Source: Kordia algicida OT-1
Lineage (GTDB): Bacteria; Bacteroidota; Bacteroidia; Flavobacteriales; Flavobacteriaceae
Direction of reading: 5' to 3'
Assembly (NCBI RefSeq): GCF_000154725.1
Contig: NZ_DS544873.1
Span: forward strand, 4,886,649-4,950,648
DNA length: 64,000 nucleotides
Position 1 is the first letter of the stretch. Each line of letters starts with the position of its first letter. Of this stretch, positions 1 through 8,555 are shown one piece after another. Under the pieces are notes generated by a model. That model did no database searches. It was not told the origin of the DNA and saw only the letters and a list, made by a program, of their open reading frames with translations. Both the position numbers and the translations under genes were made by a program.

Positions 1-459
1 CGTGCCTTTACACAACACTTAAAGTGCAATCATGTATTAGTGCAAAGTGTAGTAGCAGGAATGAAAGAAGCTGGTTACGGACGCATCATCAATGTGATTT
101 CGACTTCGGTAAAACAACCATTAGATGGTTTGGGAGTTTCCAATACCATTCGTGGAGCCGTTGCCAATTGGTCAAAAACGCTGGCAAATGAACTCGGACA
201 ATTCGGAATTACGGTAAACAACGTTTTACCCGGAGCCACAGCAACCGAACGTCTTTCAGAAATCATAAAAAACAAAGCAGTAAAAACAGGAAAATCTATT
301 GATGAGGTAAGTACCGCAATGAAAAACACAATACCTGCCAGACGTTTTGCTGAACCAGAAGAAATTGCCAACGCGATTGCGTTCTTGGCAAGTGAAGCGG
401 CATCATACATCAACGGAATCAATGTTCCTGTAGATGGCGGACGTACGAAGTCTTTGTAA
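1..459 (+). CDS. SDR-family protein, 5' truncated by the window edge
   Basis: The frame is open from base 1, so the N-terminal Rossmann half lies outside the window. The visible part aligns without gaps to the C-terminal half of FabG-like short-chain dehydrogenases: GRIINVIS holds the catalytic Ser position, followed by LANELGQFGITVNNVLPG and a closing GGINVPVDGG-like end (NGINVPVDGG). The Tyr of the YxxxK active site is Ser and the Lys is Arg (SNTIR). This matches the known group of SDR-like, BKR-like proteins without a normal tetrad. Ordinary ketoreductase activity is therefore doubtful. The substrate is unknown. Confidence 0.85.
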   Translation, partial: RAFTQHLKCNHVLVQSVVAGMKEAGYGRIINVISTSVKQPLDGLGVSNTIRGAVANWSKTLANELGQFGITVNNVLPGATATERLSEIIKNKAVKTGKSIDEVSTAMKNTIPARRFAEPEEIANAIAFLASEAASYINGINVPVDGGRTKSL

Positions 460-666
460 TTTTATCAAATTATTAGTTCGAGCATTATTGAGATCAAAAT
501 TATTCAAAAAATCAACTAAAAATCCTACAACCACAAAAGTAAAACTACCTGACTTTAACATTTTTTACACGTAATTATGTGAAAGTGTTAAAAAATTCTT
601 AAATTGAAAATCAGAAAACCATTTTTGTAATGTATAATACATTGCAGACTAATAAACTAACCATAT

Positions 667-1251
667 ATGAACAGAAGAAACTTTATTGTATCTAGTGTAA
701 TGGGCGCAGGTGCGCTTTCGATGTTCCCTAGTTCAGCATTAGCCAGCAACAACGGTATTTCCCTAGTGAGTATCGGAAAAGGATTCAATCGTTTGAAAAG
801 TACTGTTGAGCACATTTCTGTTGCTAATTTGCCAAGTAGCGTTGCAAATGCACATGAACGTTTGCTGAAAGTATTAAGCAAAGATGAATATGTGTACAAT
901 GCTACCGAAGTTATTAAGTTAAACAACTCGTGTTTTGCTGTACCACTTCATAAAAAGCCAATATTAGGCTTTAATAGCAAAGAATTGGCACTCATTGTCA
1001 AACAACATGGCACAAGTAAATTTTACATTTTGAATGAAAAGCTAGCTACGGAATTTTCAGAATTAGTGGAAAATTTTAGTAAAAATGCCGAATCACACGA
1101 ACTAGATTTAGATGCCGCCTCTTTTGCATTTCCTGTAAAAGTAATAGCACAAAAACAAGGAAAAGAAACAACATTTGCCTACCAAAATAAATTTGACAAC
1201 ACGATTATCTTAAAAAGCACTCGAAAAAAATCGGAAGTTGCCATAAGTTAA
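667..1251 (+). CDS. exported protein of unknown function with Tat-like signal
   Basis: This 194-residue protein is not assigned to a family. The N-terminus has a twin-arginine-like motif (NRRNFIV, residues 2-8), then a short hydrophobic stretch rich in Ala and Gly and a probable cleavage site after SSALAS near residue 27. This suggests export, possibly by the Tat pathway in folded form. The mature part is mixed alpha/beta with no cysteine cluster and no sorting domain. It is monocistronic: a 207-bp gap precedes it and a strong terminator follows. The ATG at 667 is the only start that keeps the signal peptide. A Sec signal is the alternative reading. Confidence 0.7.
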   Translation: MNRRNFIVSSVMGAGALSMFPSSALASNNGISLVSIGKGFNRLKSTVEHISVANLPSSVANAHERLLKVLSKDEYVYNATEVIKLNNSCFAVPLHKKPILGFNSKELALIVKQHGTSKFYILNEKLATEFSELVENFSKNAESHELDLDAASFAFPVKVIAQKQGKETTFAYQNKFDNTIILKSTRKKSEVAIS

Positions 1252-1278
1252 GCAAATAACCAACCATACATATGATGC

Positions 1279-1329
1279 TAGCCTTTGTCTTTTTGAGGAT
1301 TCAAGAAGAAACAGAGGCTAGTTTTTTTA
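1279..1329 (+). terminator. Rho-independent terminator after the Tat-signal gene
   Basis: CTAGCCTTTGT and its complement ACAGAGGCTAG (one wobble) form a stem with an A/G-rich loop, directly followed by seven T residues at 1323-1329. It lies 27 bp after the stop codon of the upstream gene. Confidence 0.85.
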
Positions 1330-1400
1330 ACTTAATTATTTTAAAACGTTAAATTCAACACAAATTCTATAAGAAATACTATTTTTATAGGATTAATTTC

Positions 1401-1509
1401 GCGTGAAGGATAGAGGCATTGTTGAAGCTCCTCGTAGAGAGCGACTGCCGAAAGCCTGACCACGAAAGTACACGAAGCAAAGCCGAAGTGAACTTTTGTG
1501 GGCACGCCC
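1401..1509 (+). ncRNA. candidate structured RNA element, flavobacterial intergenic type
   Basis: Four nested helices can be drawn by eye. GCGTG (1401-1405) pairs with CACGC (1503-1507) and closes the element. GGCA (1415-1418) pairs with TGCC (1446-1449), and within it GCTC (1427-1430) pairs with GAGC (1439-1442). CCACGAAAGT (1460-1469) pairs with ACTTTTGTGG (1492-1501) with one G-U. The conserved-looking strings GCGTGAAGGATAGA, CCGAAAGCC and GGCACGCCC recall elements I remember from other flavobacterial intergenic regions, but I cannot name the Rfam family with certainty. It is GC-richer than its surroundings and ends 15 bp before the amidohydrolase start, so it may be a leader or an independent small RNA. 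The only apparent GTG start upstream (1498) falls inside the last helix. Confidence 0.65.
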
Positions 1510-1524
1510 AAAAACCAAACAACC

Positions 1525-2610
1525 TTGAAACGAAAACTACGCATCAACGGACATTCACATTTGTTGCCTTATCCTGAGCAAATTCCTCAGTTTATGAAGG
1601 AAAAAAAGATTTTTTGGGTAGATGATGAACGGAAATATATGTTGCAAGACGATTGGAAACGTCCTGTAACGGACTCTAGTTTTTTCTTGAATGAAAAGCT
1701 AGATTGGATGGCGCGAAATAAAATAGATCATGCAGTCATCTTAAATCTATCGCAATTGTATGGAAACGGTTTACGCCTAGAAGCAATGAAACATGCATTA
1801 CGTTTTCAAAATGATTTTAATGCGGAAGTACAACAAAATCATCCATCGAAATTTACCTGCGGATTTGTAGTGCATCCAGGATTTATACACGGTGCTTTGT
1901 GGGAAATTGAACGTTGTGTAGAACAGTTAGGATTGCGCGTGTTGTGTTTGCCAACGCACTTTATGGACTCTATCGGGCAATGGCGTTGTGTGTTTGATGA
2001 AGAAAATGATCCAATTTTTGAACTGGCTGATAAATACAAATTAGCTATCGAAATTCATCCGTATGATGGTGATAAAATGATTAAATTACAAAATGTTAAT
2101 TGGCGTTTTCATCTAATTTGGATGCTGGCGCAATGTGGTGATGCGTATCATTTTTACACGTTGAACGGAATGCAAGAACGTTTTCCGAACATTAGAACCT
2201 GTTTTGCGCATGGCGGACAGTTGGCGCAAATGAATCTTGGAAGAAGAATTCAAGGATTTGACGGTCGCCCAGATTTGTTTGAAGGTAAAGTGCATCCGCG
2301 AAAAGCTGTTGGACATCCAAATATTTACTTTGATACGCTAGTTCACGATACTGATTCGTTTAAGTTAATGGTAGATCGACAAGGAAGTCAGCAGATTTTA
2401 ATGGGATTAGACGATCCGTATCCGTTGGGAGAAATGGAAAGCGCACCACAATCTTCGTATCCTGGAAAGTTGCTCGATTTGGCTATGGAACGTAATATAA
2501 TCGATCAAAATCAATACGATGACATTTGGGAAGACAATGTGCTTCGTTGGTTGTTTGGAGAAGATGATGAAGCTAAAAAAGAATTAGTTCGTAAGATTTT
2601 AGGAGCATAA
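1525..2610 (+). CDS. amidohydrolase, ACMSD-like decarboxylase
   Basis: This is a metal-dependent amidohydrolase-2 (TIM barrel) protein closest to 2-amino-3-carboxymuconate-6-semialdehyde decarboxylase of tryptophan/kynurenine breakdown. Metal ligands are visible: HSH at residues 10-12, EIHP near 178, AHGG near 229 and the Asp of GLDDPYPLGE near 296. The last motif is typical of ACMSD. There is no ATG before the HSH motif. TTG 1525 gives MKRKLRINGHSH, a normal family start, with an A-rich leader before it. GTG 1498 is less likely because it lies in the preceding RNA helix. Other kynurenine genes are absent from the neighbourhood, so the pathway role rests on the family alone. Confidence 0.85.
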   Translation: MKRKLRINGHSHLLPYPEQIPQFMKEKKIFWVDDERKYMLQDDWKRPVTDSSFFLNEKLDWMARNKIDHAVILNLSQLYGNGLRLEAMKHALRFQNDFNAEVQQNHPSKFTCGFVVHPGFIHGALWEIERCVEQLGLRVLCLPTHFMDSIGQWRCVFDEENDPIFELADKYKLAIEIHPYDGDKMIKLQNVNWRFHLIWMLAQCGDAYHFYTLNGMQERFPNIRTCFAHGGQLAQMNLGRRIQGFDGRPDLFEGKVHPRKAVGHPNIYFDTLVHDTDSFKLMVDRQGSQQILMGLDDPYPLGEMESAPQSSYPGKLLDLAMERNIIDQNQYDDIWEDNVLRWLFGEDDEAKKELVRKILGA

Positions 2611-2634
2611 TTCTTTAATTTGAAGGTTTAATAA

Positions 2635-2678
2635 TGAACTCATTTTCGGTTAAAAATAAAAAAGTCAAGATGAGTTCA
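2635..2678. repeat. 9-bp inverted repeat between genes
   Basis: TGAACTCAT (2635-2643) and ATGAGTTCA (2670-2678) are perfect complements separated by 26 bp. There is no T-run, so this is either an imperfect terminator for the amidohydrolase gene or an operator before the next gene. The choice is open. Confidence 0.4.
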
Positions 2679-2743
2679 ATGAATTTCAACAACCGTTTCA
2701 CATTTTTTAAATTTTATAATTATAAAATCCTGCACCTTCGTAT

Positions 2744-3883
2744 ATGACAAATGTAGAGCAGTTTCATAATCTGGCACATATTTTTATTTCCTTTATTGGA
2801 GCTATTTTACTATTGGCAATTTATTCGAATATTCGGAAGCGTTTTCGTCAAATTTTGGAAGAAGACGAATCGCAAAAACGTGTTGATAGCGGATTGTTGT
2901 ACCTCAGTTTGGCTATGTTTGTTTGGGTTGGTTCTGGAATTTGGGCGTATGCGTCGAAACATTTTGAATTTTCAGAAACAATGACGTATCAAATTGGCGT
3001 CAACTTACTATCAATTGTAAACAATCTGTTTCTGTTGATGGCACTTTTTTACTTTTACTACGCACCAAAATTTATCTACAATAATATCAAAAACGTTAAA
3101 ATTATTATCGGAATCATCATTGCAGTGGCTTCCGTAACTTTAGTAATGGCAGGTGTTTTTGGTGAAAATAATATGTATGCGAATATTAAACTCAATGCTG
3201 TTCCTGATTTGATTTTGTCAGGTTTTCTGTGCTTTTTACTATTGATTTCGTTTTACAAAACCTTTTTACATCGCGGATTAAAATTGGTCGCCATGATTTC
3301 GGTAGTCATTATGATTTTAATTTTTGCATCACAATTGCCAGAAGTATTTTTAGATTTCAATGATGAGTTTACCACATTACTCATCAAAATTATTGCAAAA
3401 ACATCGTTGATTGCACTATTCTTAGTATTGGCGACAAGCTGGGTAATTCAGTTAGCAAATACACCGCGACCAAACGAAATGCGCATTCGTTTTTTAGATT
3501 GGTCGTTGATTCAATTAAGTATTCCATCAAAAAATATCAACAATGCTCAAGTTGATTTTGGTTCAAAAACGACACAGTATAAAAACTTGTTGAAATTTGC
3601 AATTCGTCGTGCGAATGGAAAAGGTGATTTACAAAGTATTTTGGTAAGTGCTGGTGGCGAAATTAAAAACCAAACCTATCTTACGCGAATCATTGAAAAT
3701 ATCAACGAAATATTGCAGTTAAGTAACGAACAACAACTAGAACGTAGAGACTTGTTTACGTTTTTAGGCGAAGGAAAATACCGTTTGCGAATGATTCCTG
3801 AAAATATTTCCATTGATGAAGGCTTGTTGCACGAATTCATCGGAAGTGCTGAAAACACTGAATATTCTTCACTTTGTAATTAA
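2744..3883 (+). CDS. seven-transmembrane protein with cytoplasmic C-terminal domain
   Basis: Seven hydrophobic helices lie between about residues 10 and 245, including IFISFIGAILLLAIY, LFLLMALFYFYYA and LIALFLVLATSWVIQL. A soluble tail of about 130 residues follows (GKGDLQSILVSAGGEI, ISIDEGLLHEF). The layout is like a membrane sensor with a small output module, but I recognise no kinase, cyclase or DNA-binding motif, so no function is proposed. It stands alone: 133 bp from the previous gene and 120 bp before the transporter. A small hairpin (3882-3902, AATTGTG/CACAATT) follows the stop codon. Confidence 0.75.
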   Translation: MTNVEQFHNLAHIFISFIGAILLLAIYSNIRKRFRQILEEDESQKRVDSGLLYLSLAMFVWVGSGIWAYASKHFEFSETMTYQIGVNLLSIVNNLFLLMALFYFYYAPKFIYNNIKNVKIIIGIIIAVASVTLVMAGVFGENNMYANIKLNAVPDLILSGFLCFLLLISFYKTFLHRGLKLVAMISVVIMILIFASQLPEVFLDFNDEFTTLLIKIIAKTSLIALFLVLATSWVIQLANTPRPNEMRIRFLDWSLIQLSIPSKNINNAQVDFGSKTTQYKNLLKFAIRRANGKGDLQSILVSAGGEIKNQTYLTRIIENINEILQLSNEQQLERRDLFTFLGEGKYRLRMIPENISIDEGLLHEFIGSAENTEYSSLCN

Positions 3884-4003
3884 TTGTGTTTCGCTCACAA
3901 TTGCACACAACTTGTTATTTTTTACTATACTTTACAACACAACTTTTATATAGAACCTACTAAAAACATATTTGTATGATATTAATTTTTAAAGATCATA
4001 CAC

Positions 4004-5548
4004 ATGTCATCTATTACAGATTCCAATACACGTTTCGGACATCCTAAAGGATTATTTTACTTATTTTTTGCTGAACTCTGGGAACGATTTTCTTTCTACG
4101 GAATGAAGGCATTGCTCATACTTTACATGACCAAACAATTGCTATTTAGTGACGATATGTCTATCGGAATTTTTGCCGCATACATGTCATTGGTATACGT
4201 AACTCCAGTATTGGGCGGCATTATTGCCGATCATTATATTGGCTACCGAAAAGCGATTTTCCTTGGCGGAATTTTAATGGCATTAGGACATTTTTTCTTA
4301 ACGATTGAATTGCCTGTGTTTTTCTATGGTTCGCTTGCGCTGATTATTGTTGGAAACGGATTTTTCAAACCAAATATTTCCACATTTGTAGGCGCATTGT
4401 ACAAAGAGGAAGACAAACGACGCGATTCTGGATTTACCATTTTTTATATGGGAATCAATATTGGTGGCGCAGTTGCTCCGTTATTATGTGCTTGGTTTGC
4501 GGAAGTCTACGGATGGCATTATGGCTTTATGTTGGCAGGAATTGGAATGTTGTTAGGATTGTTTTATTTCTATCGTGGTACCACTAAAAATGTATTTCTA
4601 AACAAAGGAAAAGTTCCTGATGAAAATATATATAACGAAAAATTTCTCGGATTAAACAAAGGGCAATTGGTTTGGTTGGGTGCATTTTTGGCAGTTCCTG
4701 TATTTGCCCTTATTGTAAAATTCAATCAATACGAACATTATATCGTTTGGATTGCTACGATCGCGATTACGGCAACAATGATTTATATTTATCGCTCTGT
4801 GGGAACAATTGCGCGAAAGCGATTATTGGTTACGGCATATTTCACCATATTAATGTCATTATTTTGGGCAATTTTTGAACAAGCAGGAAGTTCGTTGACA
4901 CTTTTTGCAGACCGAAATATCAACCTTGTCGGATTGAACGCAGCACAAACCAATAGTATCAATTCTGGATTTATCATTTTGTTAGCAATTCCGTTTTCGT
5001 GGTTGTGGGCAGTATTAATTCGAAAAAAGAAAAACCCGAATTCTGCGATCAAAGCTGGATTAGGATTGTTTCTTCTCGGACTTGGATTTATAGTCTTTGC
5101 GATGTCTGCTAATTCGGTAGATAGTTTTGCCAAAACGCCGATGTGGTATTTATTTGTAGGATATTTTATTTTGACTGTAGGTGAGTTGTGTATTTCTCCA
5201 ATTGGCTTATCAAAAATGACGGAACTTTCTCCAAAGAAATATTTAGCCTTTGTGATGGGCGTTTTCTTTTCAGCATCTTTTTACGGACATTTTTTTGCTG
5301 GAAAAATTGCCAAACTTACCACAGTTTCTGAAGAAGAAAATCTGTTTGCTAGCGGAATTTTTGGACAAATCACAGAAACTGTCACAGGATTAACTTCTAC
5401 GTTTTCAGGTTCAAACCAAGCAGCATTCGAACAACTATATCAATATGTATCTGTATACGCTGTTTTTGGAGTATTAACCGCAGTTATCGGAATCATTGTT
5501 ATGATGATATCGCCTTTTATTAAAAAGTTGATGAGCGGCGTTCATTAA
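4004..5548 (+). CDS. POT-family proton-coupled peptide transporter
   Basis: This MFS transporter of the proton-dependent oligopeptide family imports di- and tripeptides across the inner membrane. The ExxER-type motif ELWERFSFYG is at residues 24-33, and the second PTR2 signature is FYMGINIGGAVAPL near residue 150. There are 12-14 hydrophobic helices, and the length of 514 is normal. The ATG at 4004 gives a typical N-terminus reaching into the first motif. It is a single gene ending at a bidirectional terminator shared with the convergent secreted amidohydrolase. Confidence 0.92.
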   Translation: MSSITDSNTRFGHPKGLFYLFFAELWERFSFYGMKALLILYMTKQLLFSDDMSIGIFAAYMSLVYVTPVLGGIIADHYIGYRKAIFLGGILMALGHFFLTIELPVFFYGSLALIIVGNGFFKPNISTFVGALYKEEDKRRDSGFTIFYMGINIGGAVAPLLCAWFAEVYGWHYGFMLAGIGMLLGLFYFYRGTTKNVFLNKGKVPDENIYNEKFLGLNKGQLVWLGAFLAVPVFALIVKFNQYEHYIVWIATIAITATMIYIYRSVGTIARKRLLVTAYFTILMSLFWAIFEQAGSSLTLFADRNINLVGLNAAQTNSINSGFIILLAIPFSWLWAVLIRKKKNPNSAIKAGLGLFLLGLGFIVFAMSANSVDSFAKTPMWYLFVGYFILTVGELCISPIGLSKMTELSPKKYLAFVMGVFFSASFYGHFFAGKIAKLTTVSEEENLFASGIFGQITETVTGLTSTFSGSNQAAFEQLYQYVSVYAVFGVLTAVIGIIVMMISPFIKKLMSGVH

Positions 5549-5592
5549 TCAAAAAGCGGAAGATTGTTTATTTTTAAATAATTTCCACCATC

Positions 5593-5621
5593 AAAAAAGC
5601 CTCGCAATTGCGAGGCTTTTT
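5593..5621. terminator. bidirectional terminator between convergent genes
   Basis: The perfect palindrome GCCTCGCAATTGCGAGGC (5599-5616) is flanked by six A on the left and five T on the right, so it can stop transcription of the peptide transporter (+) and the T9SS amidohydrolase (-). Confidence 0.92.
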
Positions 5622-5651
5622 CAAGATTTAGCACTAATTTTTTGCTCCGAA

Positions 5652-7595
5652 TTACTTCTTCACAATTAGTTTCGTATATGTGTTTCCTGTGGTACTTTGT
5701 AGGTTTACAAAATAACTTCCTGTTTTTAATGCAGAGATATCAATAGATGCTGAATTTGCATCTAATGCAAATGTTTTCACTTGTTGTCCTACCAAATTGT
5801 AAACGGTTACTTTTGAAATTGTTTGCGCCGATTCAATACGTAAACTTCCTGTGGTTGGATTTGGATACAAGGCAAATGTTCCTTCAGCTACTTCTGGAGT
5901 GTTCAATGTTGTTGTAATGGTCATCATAGAAGTCGCTTCATACAAATTACAATCGCCAACGGTATGTGTAATGGTGTACATTCCTTCTGTAGATGCAGAT
6001 AAGTCAATTTCTCCTGTAGTTGGATCAATAGATAAACCTGCGGGCGTTGCTGTAAATACTCCAGTTACACCAGTTGTACGTGTTGGTGTAGGATCGGAAT
6101 CTCCTGTTGCATACGTGTTTGATCCGTATGTAAATGTTGCAAAATCGTTGTAATGTAAGTCAATATAATTTTTAATTACCGTAGCGTAATCGTCTGCAAA
6201 GGGAACAAGTGTTTGCGGACGTGTATCATATACATTTCCGTTGTAAGTTCCTAAATCACGGACGCGTCTGTTTACTTCGGTCATAATTCCATCAATTGTT
6301 CCGCCGCCGCCGAGTCCATCGCTCGCAGTTGGTCCAGAACCGTGACGTCTATTATTGTAAAAATCTCCATCAAAATAGGCGTTTGCATACGGACGTGTAT
6401 CATCACAGGATTGTGAACCACCATTAAAATCACTCGGAACTGTGCGGTAACCAGAAGTAACACCACAACCTGAATATCCTTGCGCGTTGTAAAATGCACC
6501 GCCAGTATCTCTAAAAAGTCCACCCAAACTGTTTGGTCCGCGAACCAATTCTTCTTGTGTTAAGTTTCCAAGATTGTTGCTCACTAAGTTTGTAATTGTT
6601 GAGTTTGAAACACTGTTTAAGTGATTTGGTGTTGTATTGTTTAAATCGGAAGCAGAAATGTTGTAGCCAGCTTCAATTCTAGGAATGCTATGACTTTGTC
6701 CATGTAAATCTATAAATAATCCTTTTCCCCATTTACTCATCACATCGGTACTTGCTTGATCGATAAAGTTATGGAAGGTATTCCAATAAAATAAAGCGTC
6801 ACTATCTCCGCAAGTCGCTTCGTTTTGTTCTCTATTTGGATCAAGTTTACTTCTGTGTAAATTATTGATAATCACATACGGATAACAACCTGTTTGTTCA
6901 AATACAGATTGTTGAATTTCCCTGATTAAAATATCTGTGTTGTCATCTCTTTCATTGGTTCCGCAACCTCTATCTGGTAATGCACTGTCGTTGTCTGGGT
7001 AGAAAGTTCCACCAATAGTTTGTCCTGATTGTTTTACACCTCCATGTGGCGCAGCAATAATAATTGGCATGTTTCCAGGAATATATTCTATGTATTCGTT
7101 TCCGCTCGTATCAAATTGTGAAACTCCAGGAAATGGTGGCGGTGGCGCAGGTGCTTCTTCAACTGCAAAGTAGAATGTTTGTGAAATTTCAACTGGATTT
7201 CCAGAATTCACATTATTAGAGAAATCTCCATCAAAGGTAAAAGCTGTTTGTCCATCTGCCGTAATCGTTAAGCTACCGTTATTGTTCCAATCATCACCAT
7301 AAAAATCATATAGAATTACATAATAACCAGTTCCTGCGGGCATATTATCATCTACTGGATAACTTACTGCCATTGTAGTTTCGTTGTATGGCGCATTTCC
7401 ATTTCCATCATAGCCATTGTCAACAGTTTGTAATAATGTTCCGCTTGGACTGTATAATTCGACTTTGTTTTCTGAAGACCAAGCTGGCCAATCTACTGTA
7501 ATAATTACATCGACATTTTGAGCATAATTTGTAGCGCTCATCAAGAAGCATAACATAAAAATACTTTTGAAAATAGGAAAAGTAGTTTTTTTCAT
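5652..7595 (-). CDS. secreted N-formylglutamate amidohydrolase-like protein with T9SS sorting domain
   Basis: A Sec signal peptide (to about residue 26, ending TNYAQ) leads into a beta-sandwich region (about 28-145) and a proline linker. A domain resembling the N-formylglutamate amidohydrolase fold follows at about 160-480, with IIIAAPHGGVKQSG, NLHRSKLDPNRE and LFIDLHGQSH giving His, Arg, Asp and Glu residues that could bind Zn and substrate. Next comes an Ig-like segment (PTTGEIDLSASTEGMYTI) and a type A T9SS sorting domain (about 575-647, LYPNPTTGSLRIES, ending KLIVKK). The protein should be exported and attached to the cell surface or released. The actual substrate is unknown; FGase family members are usually cytosolic and much smaller. 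Confidence 0.85.
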   Translation of the reverse strand: MKKTTFPIFKSIFMLCFLMSATNYAQNVDVIITVDWPAWSSENKVELYSPSGTLLQTVDNGYDGNGNAPYNETTMAVSYPVDDNMPAGTGYYVILYDFYGDDWNNNGSLTITADGQTAFTFDGDFSNNVNSGNPVEISQTFYFAVEEAPAPPPPFPGVSQFDTSGNEYIEYIPGNMPIIIAAPHGGVKQSGQTIGGTFYPDNDSALPDRGCGTNERDDNTDILIREIQQSVFEQTGCYPYVIINNLHRSKLDPNREQNEATCGDSDALFYWNTFHNFIDQASTDVMSKWGKGLFIDLHGQSHSIPRIEAGYNISASDLNNTTPNHLNSVSNSTITNLVSNNLGNLTQEELVRGPNSLGGLFRDTGGAFYNAQGYSGCGVTSGYRTVPSDFNGGSQSCDDTRPYANAYFDGDFYNNRRHGSGPTASDGLGGGGTIDGIMTEVNRRVRDLGTYNGNVYDTRPQTLVPFADDYATVIKNYIDLHYNDFATFTYGSNTYATGDSDPTPTRTTGVTGVFTATPAGLSIDPTTGEIDLSASTEGMYTITHTVGDCNLYEATSMMTITTTLNTPEVAEGTFALYPNPTTGSLRIESAQTISKVTVYNLVGQQVKTFALDANSASIDISALKTGSYFVNLQSTTGNTYTKLIVKK

Positions 7596-7718
7596 AGGGC
7601 AATTTGTGTGTTAAGTAAAGTGTATTTGAGGTACGAATTAATTTATTTTCCTTAGAATTGTGGTTAAGGATTAAATCTAATAACAATTATACGATAAAAG
7701 GTATAAAAAACCGATAAA

Positions 7719-8522
7719 ATGAACAATAATTATTTTAAAACCAATAAAGAAACTTGGAATAAAAAGGTGGCAATTCATGCCAAAAGCGATATGTATGATA
7801 TGGAAGCTTTTAAGAAAGGGAAATCGTCACTGATGAAATATGAACTGAATAGTTTATCAAACATTGAAGAAAAGTCGCTACTACATTTACAATGTCATTT
7901 TGGTCAAGATACGTTGAGTTTTGCCAGAATGGGCGTAAAAGCAACAGGAATTGACTTGTCTGATGAAGCCATAAAGTTAGCCAAATCGTTGAATGAAGAA
8001 TTAAATTTAGATGCAAAATTTCACTGTTGTAATGTTTTTGACGTAAACGATCATGTTTTAGATACATTTGATATTGTGTTTACCAGTTACGGCGTAATTG
8101 GTTGGTTGCCCGATTTAACAACTTGGGCGCAAATTATTGCTTCACGATTAAAAGATGGCGGAACGTTTTATATGGTAGAATTTCATCCAATTGTTTGGAT
8201 GTTTGATTATTTACAAACGCCACCAACATTACGATATGCATATAGCCAAGAAGAAGTGATTTATGAAGAATATGAAGGAACATATGCCGAAGATGGAGAA
8301 ACCAAAATGATAAGTAAAGAATATGCTTGGAATCACGGTTTGGGCGATGTAATTAATGCACTAATTGGTGCAGGATTAACCATTGAGTTTCTCACAGAAC
8401 ACGATGCATCACCCTACGATGTATTGCCTGATTTGATAAAAAATAAGGAAGGCTTATACCAAACAAAAGATAAGTTATATCCACTGATTTACGAATTGAA
8501 AGCCACAAAAAAACCTCGCTGA
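7719..8522 (+). CDS. class I SAM-dependent methyltransferase
   Basis: Rossmann methyltransferase. Motif I is LLHLQCHFGQDTLSFAR (about 52-68), followed by the acidic end of strand 2 in ATGIDLSDEAI and a motif IV-like DIVFTSYGVIGWLPD. The C-terminal half (about 145-267) forms a substrate cap rich in Tyr and Glu. The substrate is not evident. It is divergent from the T9SS gene with 123 bp between starts. The last codons and the stop (KKPR, TGA) lie in the A-tract and hairpin of the terminator. Confidence 0.85.
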   Translation: MNNNYFKTNKETWNKKVAIHAKSDMYDMEAFKKGKSSLMKYELNSLSNIEEKSLLHLQCHFGQDTLSFARMGVKATGIDLSDEAIKLAKSLNEELNLDAKFHCCNVFDVNDHVLDTFDIVFTSYGVIGWLPDLTTWAQIIASRLKDGGTFYMVEFHPIVWMFDYLQTPPTLRYAYSQEEVIYEEYEGTYAEDGETKMISKEYAWNHGLGDVINALIGAGLTIEFLTEHDASPYDVLPDLIKNKEGLYQTKDKLYPLIYELKATKKPR

Positions 8523-8539
8523 GTAGCGAGGTTTTTTTT
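8507..8539. terminator. bidirectional terminator overlapping the methyltransferase stop codon
   Basis: CCTCGCT (8514-8520) pairs with AGCGAGG (8525-8531) around a GAGT loop, with seven A before and eight T after. The methyltransferase stop TGA (8520-8522) sits at the stem/loop junction, so the terminator is partly coding. It also serves the convergent zinc-ribbon-like gene. Confidence 0.9.
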
Positions 8540-8555
8540 GATATGTTTGATGGAA

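Noticed and set aside
460-666. Promoter TACATTG near 638-644 for the Tat-signal gene
   Set aside because: One base short of the consensus and no -33 box at normal spacing.
1498-1524. GTG 1498 as start of the amidohydrolase
   Set aside because: It falls inside the last helix of the structured RNA, and TTG 1525 gives the usual family N-terminus with an A-rich leader.
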